Under the pieces are notes generated by a model. That model ran no database searches, had not been told where the DNA came from, and worked only from the letters and a program-made list of their open reading frames with translations. DNA of 64,000 nucleotides, taken from positions 2,348,081 to 2,412,080 of the forward strand of contig JAPTYO010000020.1 in assembly GCA_036873135.1 (NCBI GenBank). The letters run 5' to 3'. Made by a program: the position numbers and the translations under genes. The stretch comes from Clarkia xantiana subsp. parviflora. Taxonomy: Eukaryota; Streptophyta; Magnoliopsida; Myrtales; Onagraceae. Shown here piece by piece: positions 44,832-56,827 of this stretch (position 1 is its first letter; each line of letters starts with the position of its first letter).

Positions 44832-47209
44832 TCAGCTGTTATGGAAGAATTCATGGGGTATCGAGGGCGGACAGTATTTCTTGGCCACATACTTATACTG
44901 CAGCAAAAATCAGACTCCATCAGTTATGAATACTATTGTTTTCTTCAAAAGAAAGTCCTCTGTTTTGAGTTCCTCTGTTTTACTCTGTTCTTACCTTGTG
45001 TTGGCTGTACTTTTCTCTCACAGCAGGCAAGTTCGAGGCATGGCTGTGGAGGAACAACCGATGCAGATCCTTCACACAGCTGCTCAAATCCGACGGCTGG
45101 TATCTCGTGTAGTGCTGCAAAGTCGGGTCCTGCACAAAATCAAAAAAACATTATTTGAGCAGTGTTCTTGGAAGGAAACTTGTTGTCCAAGTAAACTTTA
45201 TAATTACCCAAGGTCTCTTTGATGGAGTCAGTATGTACTTTGCAAGGAATATGGCTGAAGCAGCTATGAGTGACGGGGCGTAACGTAGCATCGAATACTC
45301 TAACAGAGACATTTCCGCAATGTAGTTTGCTAAACACTCCATTTGCATAGTCGAAACCTGTGGAATTATGCAGAATTGTCAAAACCAGAGCACAAAGATG
45401 AGAACTTTAAACAATTTTGTAACATTATCGAATATCATACCTCGTTAGGATTAGCAGCTTTAGCGGCTGCTGTACCGAACCGTCTGCAAAAAAAATCAAC
45501 AAATCAAGAATTACCATCCATTGGAGCAACTGAGTGTAAACTCTAAACCCTAAAATGAAGACAATTGCAGAGTTTGGTGAAGAGGTTTAGTAAATATACC
45601 TAAGAAAGCATTTAACTGTGGGTGATGTCAACTCGAACTTAAGGAAACTAAGAACAGCTGATTCCATTTCCAAAACCTCGTCCTTGAAGTACGTGTTGTC
45701 GGTGATGTAACAGAATTCTTCGACTTGCGGGGCGCAAATTTCTTCGTATTTTCTGAAAAAATATTGGATTTTGTTTCATCATTAGTACATTGGTCACAAT
45801 TTCTTACTGTCTCGAATCCGTAAAATGATAATTCTTACGCAGCAATCATCATCGATGCAACTCCGAGCAACTGCAACCGTTGCCTGGTCATCAAGTTTCC
45901 CGATAGATACCGATCAATGTAGTTAATGGTCAGATACAGAGTATCCGGGACAAGTCGGTATTCTTCAGCTACCTGCAGTTATAATTGCTTATTAATTCAT
46001 GTTCGTAACTTCATACTCATTGCATTCTGGTATTACTAATCGACATTAAATTGATTTTTTTACCTCGACTAGCCAATCAATTAAAATGGCTCGCATGCTC
46101 GGGTTTATGTCTTTCTGCATTTTTTCCATGAAATCAATGGAGGGTCTTTTCTTCATCTGAAATTTCGAAACAATAACTATCAACAAACATAATTTCATCA
46201 AATGTAAGTGATTTTTTTAATTGATGAATATAATTATCATCGGGTTAGCCACCTCAGATGCACGTAAATGCTTGTAGATATCACAAGCAATGGTTGCACA
46301 GAGTTGTGGATCCATGTCATTGTCATCAATATCAGCCATTTCTACATCAGTGTCCATTTCTTCCATGGCAGCATCTCTATTGCAAATGCTAACTGCAGAA
46401 AACAACACAATCAATGAAAAAGCAAATAAAAAATATTTTTATTTTTATTTTTTTTACAATGTTTAGTTACCTGTTTCGTCTACATGATCGGAAATGAAGA
46501 GATTGCTGAATGTCTTACGGTTAATTGAATCGACTGCAGAAACATCGTCTTTTTCGATGTACTCGACATTGGGGCTCAACATTGTCTCATCCATGGACTC
46601 AGAATGATCATCTGATCTTGTTGGTGAAGTGGAAACAACTTCCTCTGTTCTCCGAACCGCCACATTTCGACTTGGCACGAGGACACTCGTCTTTGAATTC
46701 GACCCGGTCGAAGCAGATTGGGCCTTCTTCGTGGTGGAGTTTTTTATCCCACTTATCGGCTTCAATCAAAGACATGAAAAAGAATCCCGATTAATCTTCC
46801 ATAATCTGGGTTCGATTTAAAGCCATTACAGACTACATTGTGATCTTGCACTGATCAGTGAAATCTTTCATGAAAATCATTCAATATCATCGCAAAGGTT
46901 CAAAATTGAAGTTCTTTTACCGATTCTTGCAGAGAAACGATTTCGAATCTTAAATTGAACAATCGGAAAGTATAAATTGATCGAATTACAATGAACACAC
47001 ACCAGAGCAGAATGCGGCAGCGCCGTTTTGCAGTTAACATCAGCCACATTCCTCTGATTCGTCAAATTGTTCAACGGAACCCGTTTCTTGGCCAAATGCG
47101 GCGGAGCAGCCGCCCCCTTCCCGGAGTTTTCCGACGACGTAGCATGCCTCTTGGCCAGAGAAGACGCCGTCGACGTCGAGAAAGATGCGCGGCGGTTCTG
47201 CGTGGACAT
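44832..47209 (-). CDS. CYCA1: A1-type cyclin
   Basis: Plant A1 cyclins bind CDKA and act in S phase and at the meiotic divisions. Exons (minus): 47209-47003, 46759-46471, 46392-46253, 46156-46064, 45972-45839, 45752-45600, 45483-45441, 45357-45208, 45129-44995, 44897-44832; total 469 aa, typical of the family. The N-terminus MSTQNRRASF and the destruction box RVPLNNLTN (residues 43-51, R-x-x-L-x-x-L-x-N) mark it for APC/C turnover. The middle is Ser/Asp-rich. The N-terminal cyclin fold holds the hallmark MRAILIDWLVEV at 233-244 followed by YRLVPDTLYLTINYIDRYLS, and the C-terminal fold ends VAKKYCPPSIPHEFF. The second exon is the least certain (acceptor after gattgaag). A satellite-like array lies directly downstream. 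The gene looks intact. A1 versus A2/A3 is judged from the N-terminus. Confidence 0.92.
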
Positions 47210-47269
47210 TTTGGCTGCGACTACGAAACCCTAATTCAATCGCCTCCAAGGTCCCTCTTTTCTGGTCCA

Positions 47270-48863
47270 AGAAACAGAAAGAACCCGCCTTTTCTCGTCG
47301 AGAGGACTGAAGAGTAAAGTGAGAATGGAGAAGACAACGTATTTGTATCCGTAGAGAAGGTTTTCGAATTCTGGCTCTGTCTGTCTCAGATAGATTTGTA
47401 GAGAGAGATAAAGTCCGACAGAGACACAGAGGAAGAGAGAGAAAATTTTGAAATATTGTTGTGCGTGTATTTCTATACCGTTGGGAAATTTGAATGGCGG
47501 AGATGAGATCCTGGCCGTTGGATTACGGAGATGGGAGCGTAGAAGGAGAGGGCCCACAGGAGACAGGGGACGTAATTTTGGGGTGGTCGTTTTTTAAGAT
47601 AATAGACAAATTAAAAGATGCCATGTGGCATGAAGTGTACTGTATTTATTTTTTCGAATTCGAATTTCAAACGGTCAGTTAGGAGAGGGCACGTGTGGCC
47701 TCAAAACCATAATGCATGACTTAATTTTGAACCAACTGCCAAAATTAGCCAAAGTTTTTTTTTTTTGGAAAAAATAACAAAAGATGGTATTTATAGAGGG
47801 TTAATTATCAAATGGGTTAGTTACAAAATTGTCAGCTGAATTTTAACTTAATTAAATATCGTTACCTAAACTAAACTTTTATTTTTCAAACTTGACTATC
47901 TTAATTTTTTTATTTTAAAACAAATTTTTACATCTGTTAAAATAAATTAAATATCGTTACCTAAACTTCTATTTTTCAAACTTGACTATCTGAATTTTTT
48001 TATTTTAAAGTAAATTTTTACATCTGTTACAATAATTTGGAAAAAAATGAGTATGTTTCAGTTGTTGAAGTATAAGAGTGTGCTAAAGTCTCCACTCATA
48101 AGTTCGGACTTATGAGACAGTTGATTAATGCCGTCTTATTTCCTACATGGTATCAGAGCGCGCATGTTTGAGTCTCGGCGCCATTTTAAAATAAAAATAA
48201 AAGCCTCCTACTAAAAATGGTGTTTCAATTGGACGTTCAATTTGACTTCCCCTAATTCCAACTGTATCTTCAATAAAACTTGATGTGGTCGGAATATGAT
48301 AATTTTTTTGTCCAATTTAACATAAATTGTAACATATGTAGCAATTTGTTCAAAGTTTTACAACATTAAATACAGGTAACGATTTGTAATAGAGTGAAAG
48401 TCAAGTAGTGACTTAATTATTAACCCTTATCAAATTGCTAATTACTATTTGGAAGATCGAATAAATTGCTAGTTGATATATATATTCTTTTAATTCGCTT
48501 GCTAGCCATTATTATAAGACCGTTCAAAAATCAACATCGAGTAACAATTTAATAATTACGCTCGATATATTACGTTTTTTTTTTCAATGAACTAATAATT
48601 ATCCTTCTCCTTTTGAATCGCTAGGGAAAGAGACGTGAAGGGAACCTTTTTTTAGCGGCCGTTAACGTAATGAAATAGAGTTCCCAAGTCACATGTAACG
48701 AATATTCATATAGACAACGTGTTCCCCTCCGGTTGCTTGCCCTAGTTTCTTTTCTTTCCCATAAACTAAAGAATCTAGCTAGCTAGCTAGGGTTTATATC
48801 TTTTTTCAATACCTTCACGCCGTGAAAAAACCCATTAAACAAGATAATAATAACCCCATATCC
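47270..48863. other. Spacer between divergent cyclin and RING genes
   Basis: The left part should hold the cyclin promoter and the right part the RING 5' UTR (ctagctagctag at 48776-48790). A lone primer-site motif tggtatcagagc at 48148-48159, followed by gagtctcgg, is probably a relic of an LTR element. No gene is seen. Confidence 0.5.
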
Positions 48864-49436
48864 ATGGAGAACCAAGAAGATCACAAAAAACAAACTTCGG
48901 AGATGACGTCATCATCATCATCTGACAAACCCGAAAACAACCCCGATCTCGCGATACCCATGTCTCTCCACCACCAAGATCAATGGACCGATGATGATGA
49001 TGATTCGGAATCGGATGAAGAACTCGATGAAGAAGACGAGGATTTCGTTCCAGAACTAGGGTTTCTGGAGGAAGAAGAAGAAGAAGAAGGTGGTGAATCG
49101 GAGATGGATGAAGATGAGATCGATCCGGAGGAGTTGATGGAGCTCGGGGAATCGATCGGGGCGGCTGAGGATCGAGGACTCTCAAAGGATAAGATTCCGT
49201 TATGTCTCCGTCAGGCAAATTATCGGGCGGTTATTACGGGTAGTAACGACCAATGCGTGGTCTGTCAGGCCGAGTACGAGGAAGGCGAGCCGGTCGTGGG
49301 GCTAATTTCGTGCACGCATGTGTACCATTCGGAATGTATCACGCCGTGGCTTCGCATTAAGAAGACGTGTCCGGTATGTAATATGGAAATATCGCCACCT
49401 TCGACTGTCGATGATGTTGTTATAACGAAGATTTGA
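48864..49436 (+). CDS. Acidic RING-H2 E3 ubiquitin ligase
   Basis: The single exon encodes 190 aa. I took the ATG at 48864; the longer frame starts only with a GTG at 48822. Residues about 40-95 are strongly acidic (runs of Asp and Glu). The C-terminal RING is Cys131-x2-Cys134-x15-Cys150-x-His152-x2-His155-x2-Cys158-x10-Cys169-x2-Cys172, a complete RING-H2, so it should bind an E2 and act as a ubiquitin ligase. The block HVYHSECITPWLRIKKTCPVC resembles the BIG BROTHER group of growth-limiting ligases, which are also acidic and of similar size. That assignment is from memory of the family and not certain. No membrane segment is seen, so it should be soluble. The 3' side is AT-rich and runs into the LINE. 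Confidence 0.88.
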   Translation: MENQEDHKKQTSEMTSSSSSDKPENNPDLAIPMSLHHQDQWTDDDDDSESDEELDEEDEDFVPELGFLEEEEEEEGGESEMDEDEIDPEELMELGESIGAAEDRGLSKDKIPLCLRQANYRAVITGSNDQCVVCQAEYEEGEPVVGLISCTHVYHSECITPWLRIKKTCPVCNMEISPPSTVDDVVITKI

Positions 49437-50053
49437 TGAAAAGAATGGGATAGTAGTAGCGATTGACAACTAGATTTGATTGACAACTAGATTTGATGTT
49501 GATATTGTGTGGTTTGTGTTTAGTTGTAATGTGATGTGTTGTAGTGTAGATGTTATTCTTTGAATTTTGGTTAGGCTGGATTTATTTTTATTCCTTTGTT
49601 ATTAATATGTAGATTAGATTGTGAATAGGAATAGAATCACCCATCATCTAATTAATGATCATGTATTTGACATTATTGTATATATAAATATAATATATGA
49701 TTATGCATTTTTTTGGCCACCCATATGATTATGCATTTGATTAAATAAATTTACATTGGCCAAAAAAATTTAAGAAAATTACATTACAAAATGAGAAAAT
49801 TGCAGCGTCTGTGACTTAAGCTTAAACTTCACGTAGTATAAAAAAAATCACATCTACAGTGATGAGTCTTTTTTCTGTCAGTAAGTATCTCTTTTAGTAG
49901 TAATATAATAATATATATATTACAATTGAAAGATATATGTAAAATAATTCGCCATTGAAAGAGTTTATTAGTGACGGCAATTGTCAAGGCAAAAAATAAT
50001 AGAATTTACTATTTGTAGCTCAATCTAAACTTCTTTTTTTTTTTTTTTTCAGT
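49437..50053. other. RING gene 3' flank and AT-rich spacer
   Basis: Presumably 3' UTR to about 49650, then AT-rich sequence. At 50017-50053 there is an extra copy of the LINE target sequence followed by a T run. Confidence 0.5.
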
Positions 50054-50199
50054 AGCTCAATCTAAACTTTTTTTTTTTATAATAGGCGCCCATTTTATAG
50101 AAAAAAAACAAGCAAACACCACACAAACTAATACAACGAACCCCAATCAAACAACTAAACCTATAGAAAAATCCGGACAAAACCAACAACCAAAGGTAT

Positions 50200-53100
50200 T
50201 TAACAACACAGACATTTTAGCAAGATCATGAGCAGGTCTAACAACCAACCTAGAGACTTAACAAAAGATAAAGCAACCAAAGAGTCTAAAAGCACCAAGA
50301 TATCCGATAAAACACCATGAAGTACTGCTGGAGCATTCCCCGGGTCCTTTGTAGCCTTAACCAAAAGAGCTGAATCTGTGAACATCGTCAATTGTGTAGA
50401 GGTACATCTCTGAGCCATCATGAGTCCTGCCCTATCAGCCACCGCCTCTACAAGCAAAGGGTCAGATCCAGCAGTTTAAACCACAGACACACCATGGGCA
50501 CAACCCTCTCCATCAAGAAAAATTGCAGCACCTATGATGGTAGACGACTCACTATCTACAGCACCATCTATGATGAGCCTCCATAAATGGTGTGATGAAA
50601 AGTCTTCTACTGAAAGGGAGGCTGAGGAGGCGGCATTGAGGATGGGCCTCCCTGTTCTGGTACCTGTGACATTTGACAACAAAGATTCTAAATCAGCAAA
50701 AAAAAAAAAAAAAAAAAAACAGCATGGAGGATACAATTTGTTGAATATCAATCTTCCTTGATCTGAAAACCAAGTCATTTCTAGCTAGCCAAATAGTCCA
50801 AAGAACCAAGCACTTCTGAGATAATAACTTCCTTCTCTGAAGCTTAGAGGTAGCCAGATTATCCTCCCAAGCTAGCCAATCCATAACAGAGTTAATAGGT
50901 AGCACCGAAGAAACAACACCTAAGGAACTAGCAAACCAAATCCTAGCAGCAAAAGAACACTTTTACATAACATGGATCCAAGATTCTAACTCAGTATGAC
51001 AAAAGGGACAAAGTGGATCAATAGTGGCAATACGTCTTTGAAGATTTAACCTTAAGGCTATCCTCCATTGCAACCCTTCCAAACGAACATCTTGATTTTA
51101 GGAGGCATTAGCAGGGACCAAAACACACTCCAAAAAGTAGGACTAACAGTTATAGGGGGAGCAGAGGTAGAGCCATGAATTTGTGAGTGAAACATGTGAC
51201 TGAGTAAATGGTAACCGGATTTGACAGTGTAATTTCCTGATCTATGATGTAGCCAACCGAGCCTATCAGATGTTGGAAACAAAGGGATCCCTATATTGAC
51301 AATAGCTTGAGTAATGAAAGGATGAAGTATCTCATTAAGTTGATTTAGCCTCCAAGTTCTAGTTTCTTGATCTATGAGAGAAGCCAATTGGGTCGGATTT
51401 CCCTGGTCAATACCAATTCTCCATTGCAACAAAGAAGAAGTATTAGGCACCCATGGGTCAGTCCACATGTTAATAGACTGATATGAACCTATCAGCCACC
51501 TACTAGCTAAGAAAATAAGGGGCCTAAGAGCAACTAGGTTTTTCCAGACAAAAGAGTGATTGGCAGATACCTTAGCAGCAAAGAATGAGGATGAGGGAAA
51601 ATATTTTTGCTTTAAAGTTGAAGCCCATAGAGAGGCAGATCAGATACTAGTCTCCAAAGTTGTTTAAACAGCAATGCAATATTTTGAATCCTAAAATCTT
51701 TAAACCCCAGCCCATCCTCTCTCTTACTTCTTGATAACTTGTACCAAGAGATCCAAGGAATGCCTTGTCGATCAGAAGAATTCTTCCACCAAAATTGTCT
51801 AATAATCTGTTTCATCTTATCCAGAACATGAAAAGGTAATTTAAGACAACACATAGTGTACGTAGAATGGAAGAGGCAGTGGATTTAATTAGCACTTCCT
51901 TGCCAGCTGGGGATAAGAGTTTAGACATCCACCCCTGAATTCTAGTTCCAACCCGATCAATCAAAGAAGCCCCAATAACTTTTTTCTGTGAAAACAAGTC
52001 AAGAGGAAGTCCTAAATATTTGTAAGAATCCATCATCTCTGGTACACCAAAAGATGAAAAGATAAGGTTCCTAAGTGACTGGGGCACAATTTTACTAAAT
52101 CTGACAGAAGATTTTTAAAAAATAATACACTGGCCAGATTGTTGCTCGTAGTGTGTTAAAATTTCCATAAGCTTATGTAAATTACTAGGGGAAGCCTCAA
52201 GGAACAAGAAATTGTCATCAGCAAACAGGAGGTGTGAGACAGCCTGGCAATTTGAAGCAGGTTTAATTCCCTTTAAAGATAAATTCTGCTGGGCAAGAGA
52301 CAGCTGAGCAGATAATACCTCAGAGCACAAAATGAATAAAAAAGGAGACAGAGGATAACTCTGACGTAGGCCTCTTGAGGGATTTATCACAAATGAAGGT
52401 GTCCCATTAATTAGGATACTCAAATAATATGTGGAGACACATTGCATGACCCAGTGAATGAAGACTGAAGGGAAACCCAACACAGACAGAACTGATCTTA
52501 AAAAAGGCCACTCAATGCGATCATAGGCCTTACTCATATCTAGTTTAAAATTCATAAGTCATACACGACATACCCTTCTCTTTTTAATCACATGTAGAAG
52601 TTCTTGGGCTAACAGAATGTTGTCTGTTATCAGTCTCCTATGGACAAAGGCACTATGGAAAGGAGATATGATTTATTTGAGATGTAGCTTGAGTCTATTA
52701 GCCAAAACCTTAGAAATGACCTTATAATTTGTGTTACATTGACTAATATGGCGTCATTGAGATAAAGCCTGGGGCTGATTAACTTTAGGAATAAGGACAA
52801 CATGTGCATGGTTTGTTCCCTTTAGGATATGACCAGAATCAAAGAAATTCCTAACAACTAAAAATGTCTCAGGGGAAACCAGGTGCCAATTTTTCTGAAA
52901 GAAACCAGGGCCAAAACCATCTGGTCCAGGTGATTTTTCTGGGTGAAGTTGCCTAACAACCTCCAGTATTTCCAAGTTCTCCACTGGACTAGCAAGGGAA
53001 AGAAGATCATCATTCAAGTTTCTATTATCCAAAACATCTACTAGTGATAAATGGCCTTGAAATTGTGAAGATGAAAAGACTTCTGAAAAATGGTGAATCA

Positions 53101-54266
53101 CATGGTTGTGTATCTCTTCAGGGGAGGTCAACCACCTACCTTGTTGATCTAAAAGCCAATCCAAACGATTAATGTGTCTACGAGCTAAATTTTTTGCATG
53201 AAAGAACTTAGTATTTATATTTCCTTCAAATAGCCACAATTGTCTAGATTTTTTACGCTAATGGATTTCCTCAAGATCATACAAACGATGAATTTCAGTA
53301 GTTAATCCATCATCTTCCCCAGGATCAGAACTTGAAGACTGAATCTCATTAAGGGCAGTAAGAGCAGCTTTAGATGAAGTAAGGTGTTTTTATTCCAGTG
53401 CTTAAGCGAATGTCTAAGTCTAGATAACTTTTGGCGAAGAACAAACCGAGGTAAACCAAGTATAGGAATGTTCCAAGAATTCTCCAGAACACTAGTAAAA
53501 CCAGGGTGGGATTGCCACATCTTTTCAAACATAAAGGGTTTGCGCTTGCCACTACAAGAAGGAGATCCAGAAAGATTCAACATGAGGGGACAGTGATCCG
53601 AAGCTATCATTTCCAGATGAAGCAGTGATGCTTCAGGATAGAGGGACACCCAGTCAAAATTTGCTAACACCCTATCCAGCCTACATTTAATATTCGCATC
53701 CACAGACCTACGATTGGACCAAGTAAACGGGGCACCTGAAAGCCTATATCAATCAGGTCCAAAGAGTTTGACCACAAATGTGATTGCAACAATCTCGAAG
53801 CTGATCTAGTATTTTCACCTATTTTCTCCTGAACAGTCCATACATCGTTAAAATCACCCAGAAGGGCCCAAGGGCAATCAGGGTCAATGTCAATTCTTTC
53901 CAAAGAGGACCAAAATGCAAATTTATCAGCAAAGCTGGATGGAGCATACACAAAGGTAAATGCCTAAGGCTGAGCTACTGGATTAGGAATGACAGAGCAA
54001 TGTATGAACATTGAATTGGATACTAGTACATTTAACTCAGCCACAAACCTCCAAGCAATTATCAAACCTCCTCTGGTATCCTCAGGTGGCACAAAGAAAA
54101 CAGAAGAAAAACTTAAATTGGTTAACACGGAATCCATTCTATCAGGTTTACACTTGTTTTCAAAAAGACAAACTATATGAGGGTTCCACAACGCCACCAA
54201 ATGACGCAGATGTTCAATTGTTAGAGAGTTCTCACAACCTTGACAATTCCAACCTAAAATATTCAT
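50200..54266 (-). pseudogene. LINE ORF2: endonuclease, reverse transcriptase, RNase H
   Basis: From the ATG at 54266 (MNILGWNCQGCENSLT) the frame fragments cover, in order: the APE-type endonuclease (GDFNDVW, SDHCPLML), the reverse transcriptase (SPGPDGFGPGFFQ, KAYDRIEWPFL, LLFADDNFLFLE), a zinc-binding RVT region (MWTDPWVP, FVWKGCNGG) and an RNase H relic near 50500. At least ten breaks separate the fragments; the catalytic block reads FADD, the usual plant LINE form. An (A)22 run on the plus strand at 50699-50720 interrupts the 3' part. It cannot make a working protein. Confidence 0.9.
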
Positions 54267-56226
54267 AATGATCCCGGGAATCGCAACAGCAGACCCGCCA
54301 AAATTGGAGAAGCAATCAAATCATAATGAAAAGCATGCCATTGTTGAAACAAAAATGAGACCTGAGAGAAAGACGGGGACAAATCCACCATCTCCTGGTC
54401 GAGATCAGAAGAATCCGAAGAAGTTTGAGAATCGATATCCAGGATAATGCGTTGGCGGGTTCTTCTTGGGGTGGCCTCCGGCATGGGTGTGTCGTGAATC
54501 TGAATTCCTGGTCTGCGAAAAGTTTCAAAGGAAAGTTTCCTCGACCTAGCTAAGCTTGAGGGTTCATTCTCCCTAATTGGCTCCTTCCCCAACCTGTGAT
54601 CGACATGCACCTCCGGCATCGACATGCACCTCCGGCATCAACAACGCTGTGTCATTAACTTGAGGAGGCGGCGAAGGTGAACGGTTAGAAGGGTCTGCCT
54701 CAAAGTTATTGGCGGGTTGGGCTTGATTGCCAAAATGCTCCATCCAGAACAGTTGCTCATCCAAAGCTTGTTCATCATTGTGAGGCCCAATACGCTGGCC
54801 CGACAAGAGGAAGAAGATACCAGCCCTATTATAATCTTCCACCGAGTCAAGAAGCATGGTGTTCTCCGGTCCCTGAATCACAGAATTGGGTGACTACGAT
54901 GTCTCCTCATTGAATCTGCTCCGAGACGGCTCCGGAATATTAGACTCCAAGAAAGGCTCCGAAAAAGGCGGGTGAGCAGATTCCCATGCCTATGTAGGGT
55001 GCTGAGGTGTAAAGTGATGCTGAGGGGTTGCCCAAGAATAATTCCAGTGTTGATATATCGACATGAAAATATTGAGAGGAAATGCACCATGCGCTTGACC
55101 AATACTATGGGGTGGCGTATACGGAGAAGCATGGAAGGTTGATGGTCGAACCGTGGGAAAGGAAGGGGGTGGGGACCAACGATAACCAGGTGCCAGTGTT
55201 GAAGATGATAGAGAAGATGGTGGGTAGTGTGCAGGTGCAAAAACCGATCCAGGAGTTGCTTCTAAGGGCCCAGATAAAGCAGATGGAGCAGGCCTAACCT
55301 GAGAAGCTGTTGATTGGGGGTGGGGTTGATGGCCTGCATTATGGGGAGGCACTGCATGTTCCCTTCGAGACGGCCGGAATCCACCTCTACTGGGAGTATT
55401 GAAATTAGGGTTTGCATTAAGGGGAATCCAGTTAGTTAACCTACCAGAACCGCGACTACCGAAGGTGAACATGTCATAAGGAGAAGAAGACACTCGAGTA
55501 ACCTTTCCGCAACTCTAGCCAGACGTGCTGTGAGCTCGTCAAGAACAATCGAACCAGGAGCCCTGCACTCCTCTAGATTATGGCCAAAACGACCACACCT
55601 TCGACACGGAAGTCCCAAACGTTACGAGATGAGGATCTCGTGAGTTCTTGAACTATCTGTAAGGCCCACGGAAGGGAGAACTGGTTCCAGAAGGTTGAGA
55701 CGAACCCTAACTCTCGGATAAGCAGTGAGCCAAGTTCGATCAACAGCCCCATCTGTCTGAATAATTGATCCCACCTGTGCTGCTATCATGGTGATGTTCT
55801 CATCATTCATCAGGCTCATCTGGATGCCCCTCAGCTCAATCCACGTCTCGACTCTGGAAAAGTCTGCGTTAGTACTAAGCAAGTCTGGGTCAGGTCTCCA
55901 CAACTGAAGGATCATACCCTGGACATTAAAGGCTCCATTTTGTAGAACCTCTAAAGCTTGATTTTCCGAGGAGAAGATAAAAATCCACAAACCATCTTCT
56001 CTACGAATAATTTCAGAGCCTCATCAACTCTCCAATTGGCTACCACAAAGCGACGAACGACGTCCTCACGCACACCCCGAAGAGACAGGAAACGTCCAAA
56101 CAAAGTTTTTCGAAGGATTTCCATGAAGTTAAGGCTTGACGAGGTAGGTGAAAGTTTAATTGCAGATAGAGAAATGAATGTTCTTCGGAGAAGAGGAACA
56201 TACATAGATTTTCTGAAGGGGAGCAA
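54263..56226 (-). pseudogene. LINE ORF1: nucleic-acid-binding protein
   Basis: Fragments 55951-56226 and 55622-55990 match the DUF4283-type domain of plant LINE ORF1 (ALEVLQNGAFNVQGMILQLW). A CCHC knuckle follows at 55436-55618 (CRRCGRFGHNLEEC). The rest (54263-55493) is Pro/Ser/His-rich. Several frameshifts and stops break it. It overlaps the start of ORF2 by a few bases. Confidence 0.8.
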
Positions 56227-56509
56227 AGATAATTTAATTGAAGACTCCTTAGCCTAACGTAGAGTTATGATGAGCTAGGCGTAGGTTTAACAGTGCAGGC
56301 ACGGAAGCCAGACATGCAAACAATTGGCAATTGACACCTAAGCTGAAGAGATGAAGAGGAAAACGCAGGAATCGAAGCACACAAGGAGGAATTGAGGCAT
56401 GAAGAGGAGGTCGGTTCGAATTCCGACAGAAACCCTAGGGAGAAAGAGAGAGAAGCAAAGAGTTGAAAAACTCCACGCGTCTAATTTCCTAATAAGCTCA
56501 ATCTAAACT

Positions 56510-56827
56510 AGTGTATATATATATCACTTATGCAAAATTGTTCAAATAACTTTTTTTTTTTTTTTTTTTTTTATGTGGAACAAATCAGGATTTCGTAAGT
56601 CTACAAAGCAAATGCATACTAACAATATTCTTGTACATATTAACCACATTGTATATGAAAAAACATATATTATTATTGTTATATAAAACTATAAACTTTA
56701 CAAATAGGGAATTATGCCTCTCAAGTAACACTCACTCAAACAGTCGTAATTATGCATATTTATGAAGAGGTCATTTAAATATATCATAACAACACAGAGA
56801 CCCAAACCTCACATAAAAATCAATGAA
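56510..56827. other. ALDH 3' flank
   Basis: AT-rich, with a T run at 56552-56572. It probably includes the ALDH 3' UTR. Confidence 0.5.

Larger units (their letters stand above)
50069..56494 (-). mobile_element. Decayed L1-type LINE, near full length
   Basis: A 6.4-kb minus-strand non-LTR element with its poly(A) end at the left (T run 50069-50078) and 5' end at the right. It is flanked by a perfect 15-bp duplication, agctcaatctaaact, at 50054-50068 and 56495-56509. It contains ORF1 and ORF2, both with many stops and frameshifts. Confidence 0.9.

Noticed and set aside
44155..44920. Several 70-85 codon frames with similar sequences
   Set aside because: They are readings of the 290-bp array and repeat with it.
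48148..48159. tggtatcagagc as a tRNA gene end
   Set aside because: It is the retrotransposon primer-site motif; no cloverleaf can be drawn around it.
48835..49218. 127-codon minus-strand frame opposite the RING gene
   Set aside because: It is a shadow of the acidic Asp/Glu codon run; the plus-strand RING is complete and recognisable.
54990..55493. 167-codon Pro/Ser-rich minus-strand frame as a host gene
   Set aside because: It lies between the CCHC knuckle of LINE ORF1 and the start of ORF2 and is part of the decayed ORF1.
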